The position numbers and the translations under genes were made by a program. From the NCBI GenBank assembly GCA_025403435.1, contig CM046327.1, positions 10,718,218-10,782,217 on the forward strand: 64,000 nt of DNA. The letters run 5' to 3'. The notes below the pieces were generated by a model that saw nothing but the letters and a program-made list of their open reading frames with translations, had not been told where the DNA came from and did no database searches. Of the stretch, positions 26,389 through 38,700 are shown in pieces. This DNA comes from Artocarpus heterophyllus. Taxonomy: Eukaryota; Streptophyta; Magnoliopsida; Rosales; Moraceae. Each line of letters starts with the position of its first letter. Positions within the stretch are counted from its first letter, which is position 1.

Positions 26389-26676
26389 TTATTCCTGGAG
26401 CTGGGGTTGGGGCGGCGGCTGCTGGGGTTGCGGTGGCGGCAGCGGCAGTCCTGCAAGTTCCTTAGCAAAATCTTTAATGCCACTGATGAGAATGTCTTCC
26501 AAGTGGTTGCAGAATTCGGGAGTGCAACGGTCAATGTGCGATTGCAATTGGTCCGGAGGAGGCAGATTGGGCAGGCTCTGCACCTGCTTCTCCAATGATT
26601 GACGTATCAACTCATTCAGACGGTTTCTTGTTTCAGGGCGCAGTTCATGTCGTGATTGTGAGTTCGAATCAGCCAT
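26389..26676 (-). CDS. Small single-exon protein of unknown function, 95 residues
   Basis: I do not recognise the family. The ATG lies in a good plant context (GCC ATG GCT). Residues 1-75 look like two amphipathic helical stretches (about 14-34 and 53-75) separated by a Pro-rich linker (about 36-44), with two cysteines at 51 and 56. Residues 77-93 are a Pro/Gln tail. There is no signal peptide or membrane segment. Composition and codon use look like a real plant ORF rather than random AT-rich DNA. It could be a complete small nuclear-type protein, the first exon of a larger gene, or a truncated copy. It stands alone beside the retrotransposon nest, and RNA evidence is needed to decide. Confidence 0.5.
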   Translation of the reverse strand: MADSNSQSRHELRPETRNRLNELIRQSLEKQVQSLPNLPPPDQLQSHIDRCTPEFCNHLEDILISGIKDFAKELAGLPLPPPQPQQPPPQPQLQE

Positions 26677-27869
26677 GGCTCTCTCCGGAGGACGAAATTC
26701 TAAGATGGCAGGTCAAGGAAAACTCAGGTTGTTTACATGGCATGTATTCTTACTCCTTCCCAAATCCTTCTTTTATAGTCTTAATTGTTCAAAAGTCCAA
26801 TAAAAAATCTTTATCAATACCCAATAAGCACATTGTTAGAGTATGATGACCCGAGATCAGTTTGACCGGATCTAAAAACCTTACGGTGCGATAATTATGG
26901 TAAAAGAAAAAAGTAGAATTTTTTATGAGAGAAGTGGTTGCCCCGCACTCCTAGACCTTTGTATTTTGGGCCATTTAGTTTATGTTTTAGGCCTATTGGG
27001 TTTTCTTTTTGCCTATATATATAATGTATTGCATTAAAATTTAATATTATTATTTTAACCTCTCTAATCGCCTCCATCTTGTAATCTTCTCTTCTGTCGG
27101 TGATTTTCTTCTGCTCTACCTGTGATTTTTTTCTTCTCCTCTACCTGTGATTTTTTCCCGTCTTAAGTTTCTCCATAAATTTCTATATGTTTTTTATTAT
27201 TTTTTTTGTTTCTATTGTATTATTTTCGTAACACATGTAAAAGTTTTTGACCCTTGTGTTCATGAATATCCCTAATCTATAGCAAATGATCTTTTTTTTT
27301 TTTTTTTTTAGGGAATATAGATGACAAAAAGAGAGCCATTCAGAATATAGCAATAAACCATTATTAATAAACCTTTTTATTAATTATTGCATAACCCTCT
27401 ATAGCAATGAAAGCCAAAAACCTTCTGTAAGTAATGATATCAACTAAACTGACTGAAAATGTAGCTCACGCAAAACCAAGATAATAGATAGAAAGTGTGT
27501 GCTAATCACAAACAATTTTATTCATATTAAAAATAAAGCCTCCTCTCTAAAACGGGAAAAAAAATGTAATTGATACACAGCAACAAATTGATTAGGCTTT
27601 ATGGTAATATTTAAATTGATTCACTGCAACACTTACAGAATCAAAATCAAATTACTAGAAAATAAAATTATAGCATTTCAAACATAGACGTAACAAACAA
27701 CAACACCATCATCTTCAGCTTGGTAAAGAAAAATTCACCCAAAATGGCAGCAGAAACTCGCGTCTAGGATGGCGCAGGCCTTCTCAGCGGCAGACCACGG
27801 CGCAAGGGATGCGTTTTCGAGAGAGAAAGTGAGTGAGGTAAGTCGGGTTTCAATCCATTTAGAGAGTGA
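26677..27869. other. AT-rich intergenic stretch
   Basis: Includes the presumed promoter of the - strand 95-codon ORF and a T-rich tract near 27290-27310. No gene is seen. Confidence 0.5.
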
Positions 27870-28052
27870 GAAGTGTCAGTTGCACTCTCTTCTCACCCTT
27901 TCTTATACTCTCGCTCTTTATTGCCTAACACGTAGCTCTATTATTTTATTTTGTTTAAAAAATAATTTATAATTATATTAGATACCATGTGTCAAGCAGT
28001 AATTAGATAGAGTATACAGAGAGTGAGAAAGAGAGTGTTGCTAGCACTCTTC
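27870..28052. mobile_element. MITE-like element with inverted termini
   Basis: The left end (agaagtgtcagttgcactct...) and the reverse complement of the right end (agaagagtgctagcaacact...) match over about 40 bp, with CTCT-rich arms reading toward TATAC and an AT-rich centre. Length is about 180 bp with no coding capacity. This fits a small non-autonomous DNA transposon. The superfamily and target duplication were not determined. Confidence 0.5.
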
Positions 28053-28662
28053 TTAAAGAGTATTTTCTTCAGAACCCTTATGAGGTGGCAATTTTGCACC
28101 ATGGATAGAACATGAATGGTCTAACCACTTAATTAACTTGTTGACGGTCTGATTTATAATTAAAAATAGTTTTATATCGTGCATTTTAAATTTTTAATAT
28201 TGACTTATATAGATCATATCATAAAATACTAATCTCACAGCTAAAACCTTATGTTCTATGGTAGTACAAAATCACCTTCTTCATGATAAAAATTTCCTCT
28301 TTATATACTGTTTTTTAAGAACAATGAGAGAAATAAACCAAACAAATAGTTGAATAAAAATTAATAGGCCAAAATTTAGGATAAGTTAATATTGAAGCCA
28401 ATCTACATTTATTAAATAATATAACGACTAAACTGCCCTAATTTAGAAATCCTTAACAATCAAAATACCCTGAATTTCCTCCTCTACTTCTCTCCCTCAT
28501 CCTTCTAAGGGTTTAGAGCAAGCCTCTGTCTCCGCCGCCACTGCTCATCATCGCAGGAGTTTTGGCCATCGCCAGCATCGCGTGAGGAGCCAAAATCAGG
28601 TGGATCCAAAAAAGAAAAGCAGCTGTTGATTAGATTAAGGCTATGCAAAGTCAAACTCAGAC
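28053..28662. other. Intergenic, no gene seen
   Basis: AT-rich until about 28440, then a GC-richer segment leading into the LEA_2-like fragment. Could be its former 5' flank. Confidence 0.4.
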
Positions 28663-28887
28663 ATGATGAGCCTAGACTCATTGTCTTCGCAGTCACCAAA
28701 GAGAGGGGCAGTGTACTACATGCAGAACCTGTCAAGGGATTCGTGCGACGACAGTGACAAGTCGTCATCGATGCATGCGACGCCGGCGTTCAATAACCTC
28801 ATGGAGAGCCCCTTGCACCTGTCGTATGGACACCACTTGAGGACGTCATCGATGAGGAAGTTTTCCAATGGAGAACCCCAACATTGA
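28663..28887 (+). pseudogene. Truncated LEA_2 / NDR1-like membrane protein N-terminus
   Basis: The 74-codon ORF contains SPKRGAVYYMQ, LSRDSCDDSDKSSSMHATPA and a Ser-rich SYGHHLRTSSMRKFS segment. This resembles the cytoplasmic N-terminus of a plant family of LEA_2 (NDR1/HIN1-like) membrane proteins, in which a VYYVQSPSRDSHD-type motif precedes a Ser-rich stretch and then a transmembrane helix. Here the frame ends soon after the Ser-rich part; no transmembrane segment or LEA_2 domain follows in any frame. The usual 'QSPSRDS' reads 'QNLSRDS', which also suggests decay. It is most likely a gene fragment left by duplication or transposon capture. Family recognition is from memory of the motif. Confidence 0.6.
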
Positions 28888-29194
28888 AGAGAGAGCAGAC
28901 GAGGAAAGGAGAAAGTGTGTGCTTGGACTTTTTGGGGAGACGAAAAAGATAAGTATTTTTTAAAATTTTTACTCAAAGAATAAAAATTACAAAAGTTTGG
29001 CCTATTTATTAAAATTATCAAAATTTTGGCCTAATAATTTTCATTGTTACATTATTTTTAGCTTATTTGTTATAATTAGTCTTTTTTTAATTATCATTTT
29101 TTTAACTTATGCATTGCAAGTTGGGTCCAACCCACTGATCGACCCACACAAGTCTTAAACAGGCTTTGTTTAGATTCAATCGAAAAAAAAAAAA
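28888..29194. other. Intergenic, no gene seen
   Basis: AT-rich sequence downstream of the LEA_2-like fragment. Confidence 0.4.
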
Positions 29195-29745
29195 GGAATT
29201 ATTTACAAGAATTTTCCAGCCCTCGCAACACTATATCCTTAAATTTAAAATGTAACAAGTTTTCTTCTTTAAACTTCAAAATGTCACATTTATTCCTTTC
29301 AATCGATGAGATATTAACAAAAAACCTCCTTAAATTATGATTTTGACTATAAATGACAAAATATTAAATAAATAATGGGATTGTTGAACTGTTTAGTGAA
29401 CCATTAGATTGACTGTTAGCTTATCCTAATGTAATCATATGAAAGTGAAAGAAATAATTATTTGTTTTCAATTTTTTTAAGGCTTTTCAATTTATATTTC
29501 TAATGATTAAAAATTTTTAATTACATCAGTTTTTTTAATTCAAATTAGCTTTAAATATGATAGAGTTACTAAAATACTCATATATTATGTTTCAAATTTT
29601 AATATATACCAAGTTTTATTAAAAGTTCTAACAAAATGAATTTTTTTGGTTAATATTTCATAGTTTGGAGAGAACACAATTATATTTTAAAATTTAAAGG
29701 TAAAATATTGTAAAGGCTGTAATTGAAAAAGAAATTTTTGAAATT
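29195..29745. mobile_element. Possible second foldback / TIR element
   Basis: The left part (about 29203-29345) and the reverse complement of the right part (about 29625-29740) share the order 'tttccagccc/acagcct ... accttaaatttaaaat ... gatattaac', so the segment can fold back on itself. It has no ORF, and divergence is higher than in the 5438-6233 element. Confidence 0.4.
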
Positions 29746-29919
29746 TATCTTGGAAAAAAAAAAAACCATCAGGTCAAATGATGCGACATGTTTGGAAAAT
29801 TACTGCTCGAGTCAAACAAAAAGTTGTAAAAAAATTTGAATGGAAATTTCAGCCTCTTTCTTTAGACAAGCTCCATCAAGTGCATAATTATACAATGGTT
29901 TTGACTAAACATTAACAAT

Positions 29920-30145
29920 CATTATGGATTTGGATTCTCTTGAATTCAAAAGTTTAGAGGGAAACCCGTTAATTGTGAAAATTTTGAGGGCAGATATGTC
30001 AAATAGCCACTCTTTCTCTTTCCTTCTTTCTTTATCTTTTTTGTCAAGCCTCTTCTTAAAGGAAAGGTGCCCTTATCTCACCATAGCACAGAACAACATA
30101 TGATTCCAACTTATATCCGAATTGTTTTCTGAAAATGAGTTCGTT
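29920..30145 (+). repeat. Dispersed repeat copy B (partner at 4905-5190)
   Basis: Shares the ordered blocks described for copy A, including 'gaaaattttgagggcaga', 'atgtcaaata', 'gtcaagcctcttctt' and 'cacagaacaacata'. Confidence 0.6.
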
Positions 30146-30764
30146 TTGCAACTTGTTTTGGGTTGCAGAGTTGTGTTTAATATCAAATCAGCTGAGGTAT
30201 AAAGATCAACCAACACTTGCAGCTTCAAGAACTGATAGGCTGTTTAAAAGAGCAGTTTTAACCGTATAAAACTATCACATATTGCAGTAGAAAACTACAG
30301 TAAAATCTTCACATGCTACAGTTATCAAACCAAAACTATAGATTCCAACCGTTCTTTTAAACGAAGAATCCGGTTTGACATCATATTGGTTTGCAAGCAG
30401 ATTAGAAATAATTATTTTTTAATAGTTGCATGCATACTGCTCATATTTCGCTCTATATGTAAATGGAATACGAATTAACAGAGAAAACTCAATAAAAAAT
30501 ATGAATATTTACATCACAAAGATGTGTTTTTAACAACAGTCTTCAAAAGATTGCTCCAGAAAGCAATTTAAGGCAAGCGTCAGAAGGCAAAAGCAAAACT
30601 CATCAAGCATAAGATAAACATCACCAATCCGTCTAACTGTAGAAGCTATATCAAATCACAACATTTACATCATCAAGTGGTAAACTTAGAATATAGTTTT
30701 CAAGAGACAACTTAAGAAGAAAAAGTTGGGACCATGAATCAGGTGGGCTGGAAAGGGAAGATCG
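30146..30764. other. 3' flank of the unknown 224-residue gene
   Basis: Presumably contains the 3' UTR of the - strand gene that ends at 30765. No other gene is seen. Confidence 0.5.
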
Positions 30765-33678
30765 TCAGACATGAATTATGCCCTCAGCTATTTGCTGCCT
30801 GACTTTCAGTGTGAGATATATCAACACTAAAGTCCCCACACTTGACCTGTAAAACGGAGAACAAAAAGAAAAAAAGAAAATTGCGTCACTGACAGAAAAG
30901 GGATAAGCATGAAAAAACTTCTATTAAGACAGTCGCTTATTTATTTTCTTCAGTTTTGGGGGGACAGGGGGTGGAGCCCGGTGTTTTTACCGCGTAGAAT
31001 TAGATCATGGGTTGTTTGGAAACAAAAATGAAAAACCTGATTAGAGCTGCTGCATGTACCAGGAGAACCCATCGGTACAAAGCGTGCTTTGTTAATTCAA
31101 TTTCAAGCTCATTACCTCCTACTAGTGAATACATGGGTCTTCTAACAAGTTGCTGATATGGTAAATAAATACAAAGACTTCAGAACTAGTAAATTTAAGT
31201 CTTACAAGAATGAGAACAGCAGCACAATTTTCCTTGAATCAAATGAGGCAGCTCGTTTATATCTTCTCCAATGGTTGTTTGTTGTCTCGTGAACCCTCTC
31301 GGACCCTATTTTATCTGTTGAAAATATGACAATGAGTACCAACTTCCACATCAAATAATGTGATTGGCTTAAAAAAAAAAAAGAAAAGAAGCAAAAAAAA
31401 AGAAGGTGCAATTGTGATATTGGTATTTCCAGAGAAAATAGAAGTGGTTTCCAAAAATCATCTTTTTGGGGGAAGTAATTGGAAAGAGATCTACCATACA
31501 TACTAAACGATACTTCGGCTTTCAAGTCATAATCTCCATCTACGTATGACTGATGAAAGCCTTAAAACTGTTTGATGACAGGAAGAATGTCCTATGTTTT
31601 GTATTCCAGGTAGGTAGGAACATAGCAAAGGGAATTATCATAACAATGAAGCTACTCAGACAGATATCGAAAAATACTTATGTACCTACCTCTTGGACTT
31701 GTAGTTCCGTAATTCACTAGGAGTTGGATAAGTTTCTCGCCAACATTTATGCTTGCCTGTCTCCTCAATGCCTTCTGCAAGTGCTATAAGCATCGAATGG
31801 AAAAATTGGAGACAAAGGAAAAACAGAAGCAATCAAAATCTGAAATAGCAATAAACTTTTGCATAAGTTAAAACAATTTGAAATTTTCAGAAGTCTACAG
31901 TTGCTCTGTAATTTTTATATTTCTTTCGTGATGATAATACAAGAAGATGAACAACCTGAAAACTTACAATTGGGGCACTCTCAGTTTTCAGACTTTCAAC
32001 GGCTTTCTCATTGGATTCACGTACTAGCAAAGATTCCCTTTCCACATCTACATCTTCAACACATGAGGAATAGGTATCTTCACTGTTCATCTGTAAATCA
32101 ATGCAGTTCTGGCAGTTCAATTCTGCATCCATGCAGACCTCATCTTTTGCAGGATTAGGAACTTCTAGAAAACTTAAGAAAGCCAATTGAGAAGCACATG
32201 GTAAATTGTTACTCTCTTGCGGCAAGACTGAAATACTAAAGATATCTTGGGCCTGCAAGAATGAAGGGTTTAAAATGTAGGAAAAGAATGTACAAAGAAA
32301 AATCTTCATCAACAAATGTGCAAAAGACGTACCATAACACAAAGTGGAACTTACATGTGAATTTTCCATGGGGTATTTTGAACTTTTTTGAAGTGAAGCC
32401 TCTTCAACAAGAACAGGCAAGATATCTAAAAATCAAAAGGCAAGCTGGCCAGCTAAGATGCTTACAGGAATGGATGAACTAATTAAACTAGATTCACAAA
32501 AAGAGAACTCCAGCTGCAAAACAATTTAAAAAAAAAAGGTATACCTAGAGAGCACTGGTTTTTGATCTCATCAAAACTTGGTTTTACTATTTTGAATCCT
32601 GAATAGTTAACGGGTAGGTTGCAGCTTTCATCCACAACTCCCTGGGCAAATGGTTTACCCTGCAAAAAAATAAGTATCAGATCAACGCATGTAAAAATTA
32701 TTTATGATTTACTGTGGCACAATATTTTGATTTTTGCCAAAACAAGCCCAGCTCAATCTGGAACTGCAAAAATTTACCACAGTAACAGCAATAACTTAAC
32801 TACAAAACATCGTAAAAAATAGACAAATTGCACGCAAAAAATCACGTCAAATGAACTGACTACAGAAAAAGCCCTGTAGAAATGCCTACATTTACTCACA
32901 ATACGAAATTAGACAATGTGATCTCAAGTTAAAGAAAATAGCATGTACCCATTTGGAGTTATGAAAGCTTGGAAAAACTTTTCCCAACTCGAGCTCTTAA
33001 TCACGAATAGTGACCTGACAAGCGCTTTATTAATTTTTATTCCTTTTTATGAGAGGCAAAGAGTGGGGAAGAGTCACAGTTTAAGAATTTTAATGCCATT
33101 TAAGCAAACCCATCACAGCTAACACCCCATTTTAACTGAATCCATCCTCGTTAAAATTCAATCACAAGTACAATTTATACTCTTAATGGACCAAAATGCT
33201 ATAATGTGCATACCCTTATTTAATTAGAAGTCAAAAAATTTGTTTGCTCCTACCAATGGTGAGAGAATCAAATTCCATAGAAGAAATCCACGTCAAACAT
33301 CCACACATCAGGGGAAAAGAATGTTTTACAATTACAGAAAACAAAAGCATGCAAAATCTAGTAGGAGTCGGAGAAAAACAACTATTTTCATTCCAAATCA
33401 TATCCATCAAGTTCAACAAACTCTTTCAAAATGTTCTGCCATGAATAAACTAGCCACAATTGCGTCAAAAAGAATTTAAAATGCAGAAATTCAAAATCTA
33501 AATCTACGAAAGTGAGTAAAACTTCAAAAGCAACTGAAACGAGAGATCGTAAAACGAAATCTTTAGAGAGAGAGAGTTTGCAAAATTCATCAACAAATAG
33601 CTCAATTAAGAAGCTAAAATGTGCGAAAAGAGAGAGAGCGTCAAGCAGAGTTACCTCCTCGGAGGGCTTAGCAGCCAT
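30765..33678 (-). CDS. Unrecognised protein, 224 residues, hydrophobic C-terminal segment
   Basis: Six - strand exons join in frame with GT-AG borders: 33655-33678, 32545-32659, 32355-32425, 31968-32252, 31686-31783 and 30765-30846. The product starts MAAKPSEEGKPF, has an acidic, Ser/Glu-rich middle (about 71-165, with CxxC-type CQNC near 117-120), a basic patch (HLQKALRRQ, about 166-174), and one hydrophobic stretch (GTLVLIYLTLKV, about 202-213) near the C-terminus that could be a short tail anchor. For the fifth exon I used the donor giving PRGR/SSVGTL; a donor four bases upstream would end the protein after a few residues and lose that segment. I do not recognise a domain. Its place between RABH1 and BTL3 suggests it matches the unknown gene At5g64980 of the Arabidopsis block. 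The reading frame is well supported, the function is not. Confidence 0.75.
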
Positions 33679-35279
33679 TGAAGAGGAAAATGTGGAAGAA
33701 AGAAGCGTCATTTTTCTTCGCTGATTGCTCTGAGCTCTGAGAAATGTGCGTCTGTGAATGAGAGAGAAAGAGTAAGAGAGAGAGAGAAGAGCTTCGAATA
33801 TGAACGTTGCATCGGATGAGGAAGCTTTTTTTTATTTTTTTATTCTTTTGTAATTATTTTTTTATTTAATATTATTGGCGCGATTCGCCAGAAAAGGCTC
33901 CCGACTGCGACATCGGCCCCAAACGACCGATTCTTTTACAGTGTTCCATCTTTTTGTTTTACCAAAATAACCTTCCCTTTCAATTTAATTACATTTTTGT
34001 TTATTTTATTTTATTTTATTTGGGCAGACTATTTTTTTATTTTTTTCTTTCCACTTTTTGCCTAACATTGTGAGTCTGTTAAAAAAAAATTATATCTTAT
34101 ACTTCAGATTTTATTAAATTTATATTTTTAAATTTAAGATTCATGTAATTTATTTTTTTTATCTCTTTCGGTCAAATGTTGATTTTCACTACAAAATTGA
34201 TCTAAATATTTTTGAAATCTTTTGGATTTTTTTCTTAATTGTTCATATCTTCATTTTTTTTCTTTCAGTCTTTTTACGGTTAAAATTGATTAAAAATCTA
34301 AAGAAATAAATATGATATAGTTCATGTCAAATCTATACTTTCACTTGGTTGACTACTAGTTGGGACACTTAAATGGCGACTTTGCTCTTTAGAGAAGATT
34401 ATCATCAAGTTATTCGCTATATATCTCATATCTAATTAGGCCATGGTTTTAGTGGGTAATATTAACATTAACCTTAAGAAAAAAATAAACTTAATATGAA
34501 AATAAAACGAAGAGCATAATATATGTGGAGAACATTCAAAATATATGATATTATTTTCAATAAGCTTTAAAAAGTGTATAAAAGAGTGGATAACCCTTTA
34601 ATTTTTCCAAGATGCTTCCAAATAGCACAACTTTGTGCCTTTTAATGATGCTTCCTTTTTATTTTTATTCTTGATGCGATTGTAAAAATACACATTTCTT
34701 AAGGCTAAATATCATTACTTTGCATCAACATTTCTCATTAAATCCTCTAATCAATACTATTTTTTGGTTAATTAGTATTTTTTTGTCTTAGAGTGTAAAT
34801 ATGTCTAAAAATATATATTTTTAGTTTTTTTATGTTTAATAATATTTTTGATAATTTTTAGAGTCGTTTTAGTATGTTAAATATGTGTTTGGTTTGTAAA
34901 TAAGTAAAAATAATATTGTGTGATTCTATTTTGAGTCTTAAAGTATTTATAAATAAGTTTTGAGTTTGTAAATATATTCTATGATATTTTTAGTAATTTC
35001 TAAAAATATTTTTGAGTTTTAAAAATCATATCTGTGTCAAGCCGAAAGAGATTAAATTTTTAAAAGTTTGTAATTATTTTTATGTGTTTTATTGTAACAT
35101 AAATATTTTTAATAATGATTTTAAATATTATGTTTGTAAAATAATTAATTTTAGTGTGTTTGTTAATTTTAAGTTTAAAATCTAAAAGAAAAACAAAGCA
35201 AAACGCCACAAAAACGAATAAAAACAGACCTTAAATACTCAAGAAATCAAAAAAAGAAAATAAAAATAAAAACAGGACA
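33679..35279. other. 5' flank of unknown gene, then AT-rich intergenic
   Basis: The first 120 bp hold a GA microsatellite (CT-rich on the gene strand, about 33757-33790), typical of a plant 5' leader. Beyond that lies long AT-rich sequence with no gene. Confidence 0.5.
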
Positions 35280-35580
35280 CATGGCAGCGTCTCAGCCATT
35301 AGATCGTGTTGATGAAATGATCTAGACCATCCACATGTCCCTTGGCATGTCGACCTTGCTCCGGATCGCGTGTAGCTGCTTCCATGTGCTCTCAGTTAGC
35401 GCTTCAGTTATAGCCGTGAGATCAGCTTATCAATCTCTAATCCAACAGTCATGAGTTGCTCCACTCGATCCCATTAAGCTTGGCGTGATCCTAGTCGTTC
35501 CTTCAATCTTCGGCTAGCACATCCAACGCCCTATCTTCGTCCATCCCGTACTAATGAAGCAACAGATTTCCCAGCCAAAT
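35280..35580. other. GC-richer island of unknown origin
   Basis: About 300 bp of near-balanced composition inside very AT-rich DNA, starting 'acatggcagcgtctcagcc'. No sustained ORF is seen on either strand. The sharp composition change suggests a transposon fragment or other inserted segment. Confidence 0.4.
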
Positions 35581-35645
35581 TCGTAAAATAAAAAAATGAA
35601 AAGAATTTTAATCAGCTCTAAATGCTGATACTAGGGACAGCTGAA

Positions 35646-35733
35646 TAAAAAGAAAAGAAAAGAAAAAAGAAAAAAGAAAAAAGAAAAAAGAAAAAAGAAA
35701 AAAGAAAAAAAATAAAAAATAAAAAATAAATAT
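35646..35733. repeat. AAAAAAG-type purine microsatellite
   Basis: Runs of A4-6 separated by single G, then changing to AAAAAAT. Confidence 0.9.
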
Positions 35734-38700
35734 ATAAAATATATTAAAAATATTAATATAATATTTTAGAAATAGTGAAAATTACGCCCCCCCCTTCTCT
35801 TTACACCTATATGGGGCAAAATGCCCCCTTCCCCCCTTCTTTTTTGTTTCTTTTTCTTCTGTTGAGCGTTAAGCTCAGCAGTATCCCTCTTCGGAGGAGG
35901 TATTATTAGGGTACCCATATGACCCTACTAAAAATAATAAAATAATACCTAAATTAGTGTAAGAAGTTTGATGTGGCAGAGATATGATCTTGTATGTATA
36001 GTACTCTGGTATAGGTTTTAGCTCTATATCTACTTTATAATGCTTATATTTTTATAGAATAAATTATATTTTCTATGTTTTTAATAATTATTGTTAATGT
36101 TGTTATGTTGCCTAATTTTTGCATAAATTAATTCATGCTTTCATTATGTAATTTCATTGTGTTGCATAATTAAAATTAATAATACTGAAATCATACTTGT
36201 CTATTAAGTTTTTGTTGCATTATAGATATGAACTGGCACAAAAAATACTTGGTAATGCTTGATTTATTGAGGTTCGGTCGGATTTAACGCAATAATTTAT
36301 TTCATTTAAATATTCTAAATTTGTTTTGTTATTATCTTTTCTATCTCAAAATTATGTTAGTTATAATTGTAGTAATAATAGTTAAAATTTTCATAATCAG
36401 TGCACCAAATCATTAATGAGAGATGATTATTTTGATACTTTTTGTAGGAAAACTCTTACTGCATTATAACTTACTATATTATCACTTTAGGTTGATTTAT
36501 GAAATTAGTAAAAATGCTAGCTATTATGAGAAAAGATACAATAAATCAAAAACTTTAGATAATTGTTATTTAGAGTCAAAAGTCCATGTCGGTTACGAAA
36601 CATACTAGGGATTTTCAAAACTTTACCATTTTAATTTTATGTTAAAATCTAATTTTAACATTCTCAAAAATATTTGTTTTCTTTTAAGTTTTGTTTTGAA
36701 AAATCCCCTTCCACTTTAAACCGAAAATTTTTAATTTTTCAAAAATTCACCTCTCTATAGATACAACAATCTTTTTATACTACATAGGTCCGCTTAAAGA
36801 AATATTTTGGGCGATACAATAATTCTCGTTCATTGTTAATCGGTGTTCCCATAGGTAAAAAGCACAAAATAAATTAAGCACGTATTTAAAAAAATATGCA
36901 ACTCCCTGTAAGGAAGAGTTATTCATGTTTCTCTTTATTCTCTTTTTCCTTCCTTCTTGTTTAAATAGAAAACTCTAATGACCAAGTATATTTTATGTTT
37001 TGCTATAATTAATAGGTAGTACATGGTTATCATCCATGTCTTGCATCTATTCTCAATTACTCCCTCCACCACAACCATGGCATTTTTGGTTTAACCACTC
37101 ATTTCAACTTGCAAGTGGGAGTGTGGGGTTGACCTAGTTTTTTAGGACTTATTCCTCCAACCATCTTTTTTATTATTATTTTTAACCATTTTTATTTTCA
37201 CTACCAAAAATAAATATACCTTAACCCATTGCCCTTGACCTGCCAATTGTGAATCAATCTATTAACACAATAAGTTGTCAATGCCTTTTTTCTATTTGTT
37301 TTTCCAAGTGAATTTCTAAGAAATTCTACAAGGTGATCTGTATATAATCGTCAAACATGTGAAGTTTGCCAACAAATGCCCCAAAAACATAACCGGAGAC
37401 TATCTTCTTCAACCCTAACCCTTATAAAATTATTATTATTGACTACTAACAAAGTATATGAGACAGTAAAAAACCAATACTCTGTAATTAATAATTTTTT
37501 TTGAAGTCGTTTTATTTCAGTAGTTATGTTATATTTTTTTCTTCATAAAATGAGATTAAAGGTGACATGTCTTTTTTTGTATACTTTAAATGGTTCATCA
37601 TTGAAGGACGAAATAGAGGTTCGAACCTAAGACTAGATCCTTTGTAAGTAAGAGACATCCTTTGTAAGTAAAAGATATCCTTACCACCTAGAATAGCCCC
37701 TCAGATCATGAAGCAAAAAATTAGTTAATCAAGTACCCTAAAGTTATTTTCTCAAAAAAAAAAAAAACCTAGAAATTATAGTGGAATGCCATGTTCTTTT
37801 TCCCATCATCAAATTTAAAAAGACCATGATCACAGAAAATAATAATGATAATATGGCATTTTTTAAATTTTTCTGTACCTTATTAAGAAAGTATGCTTTT
37901 GATTCCATGCAAATGTATATCACGAAATTGCATTTAAAAAGTAAGTTTTTCCTTTTCTCGATCAATAGTCTATTTCAACTAAGAAAATAATTAAAATATC
38001 CTTAAGAGATAAAAATTTAAAATAGAATGAAGGTACAAATTTTTTTGTTTGTTTTTTTTATTTTTTTTCTTTTTAGTTCTTTTTTTTTTCAAGTTTATAG
38101 TAACTTCCTTAGACAAAATAACATTTTGACTAAGAAAGGATATGCATTTCATTCTCTTATTGTGTAAATTTTGATGGCATATATTTCTAATAATCGAAAT
38201 CCAAAAAAAAAAAAAAGGAAAGAACCCAATAAGTACAAACATTAATTAAACAAGATGGAGAATAAATTCTACATGGTAAGAGAGAGAAGGGCAAATTGGG
38301 GAATGAAAGGTGAAATCCAGATGAAGAGATTATGTAACGTACGGGATATTTGTCCTGGTCTTAGGTTAGAGCTGCATGTGAGTCCCAAGAGAATAATTAA
38401 AAAAAAAAAGAAGAAAAAGAAAAATTAAAAAGGAAACCCACGGGACGGACAGACAATGAGACAGAGTCCAATCACGCTTGAGGGTCACGGGCTCATTTAC
38501 TATTCTGGCCCCTTCCTTACCCATCACGGCCCTCTCCGACCACCGTTTTGTACGGCCTTTGTCTGTTGGGCCTCGTACGACCCGAATGGGTACATCCACT
38601 TCTACCCACCCGAAAAACTAACGAAAAAAATTATATGTTATGGCATAGTTTTAAAATATATACTCTCATGGATTGGATTTCCCAAGCCATCTTCTTGTTT

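Noticed and set aside
28505..28768. 87-codon - strand ORF
   Set aside because: Lies opposite the LEA_2-like fragment and has no recognisable domain.
33388..33711. 107-codon - strand ORF containing the start of the unknown gene
   Set aside because: It reads through the exon 1 donor into the intron; the spliced model gives a longer frame with consistent phases.
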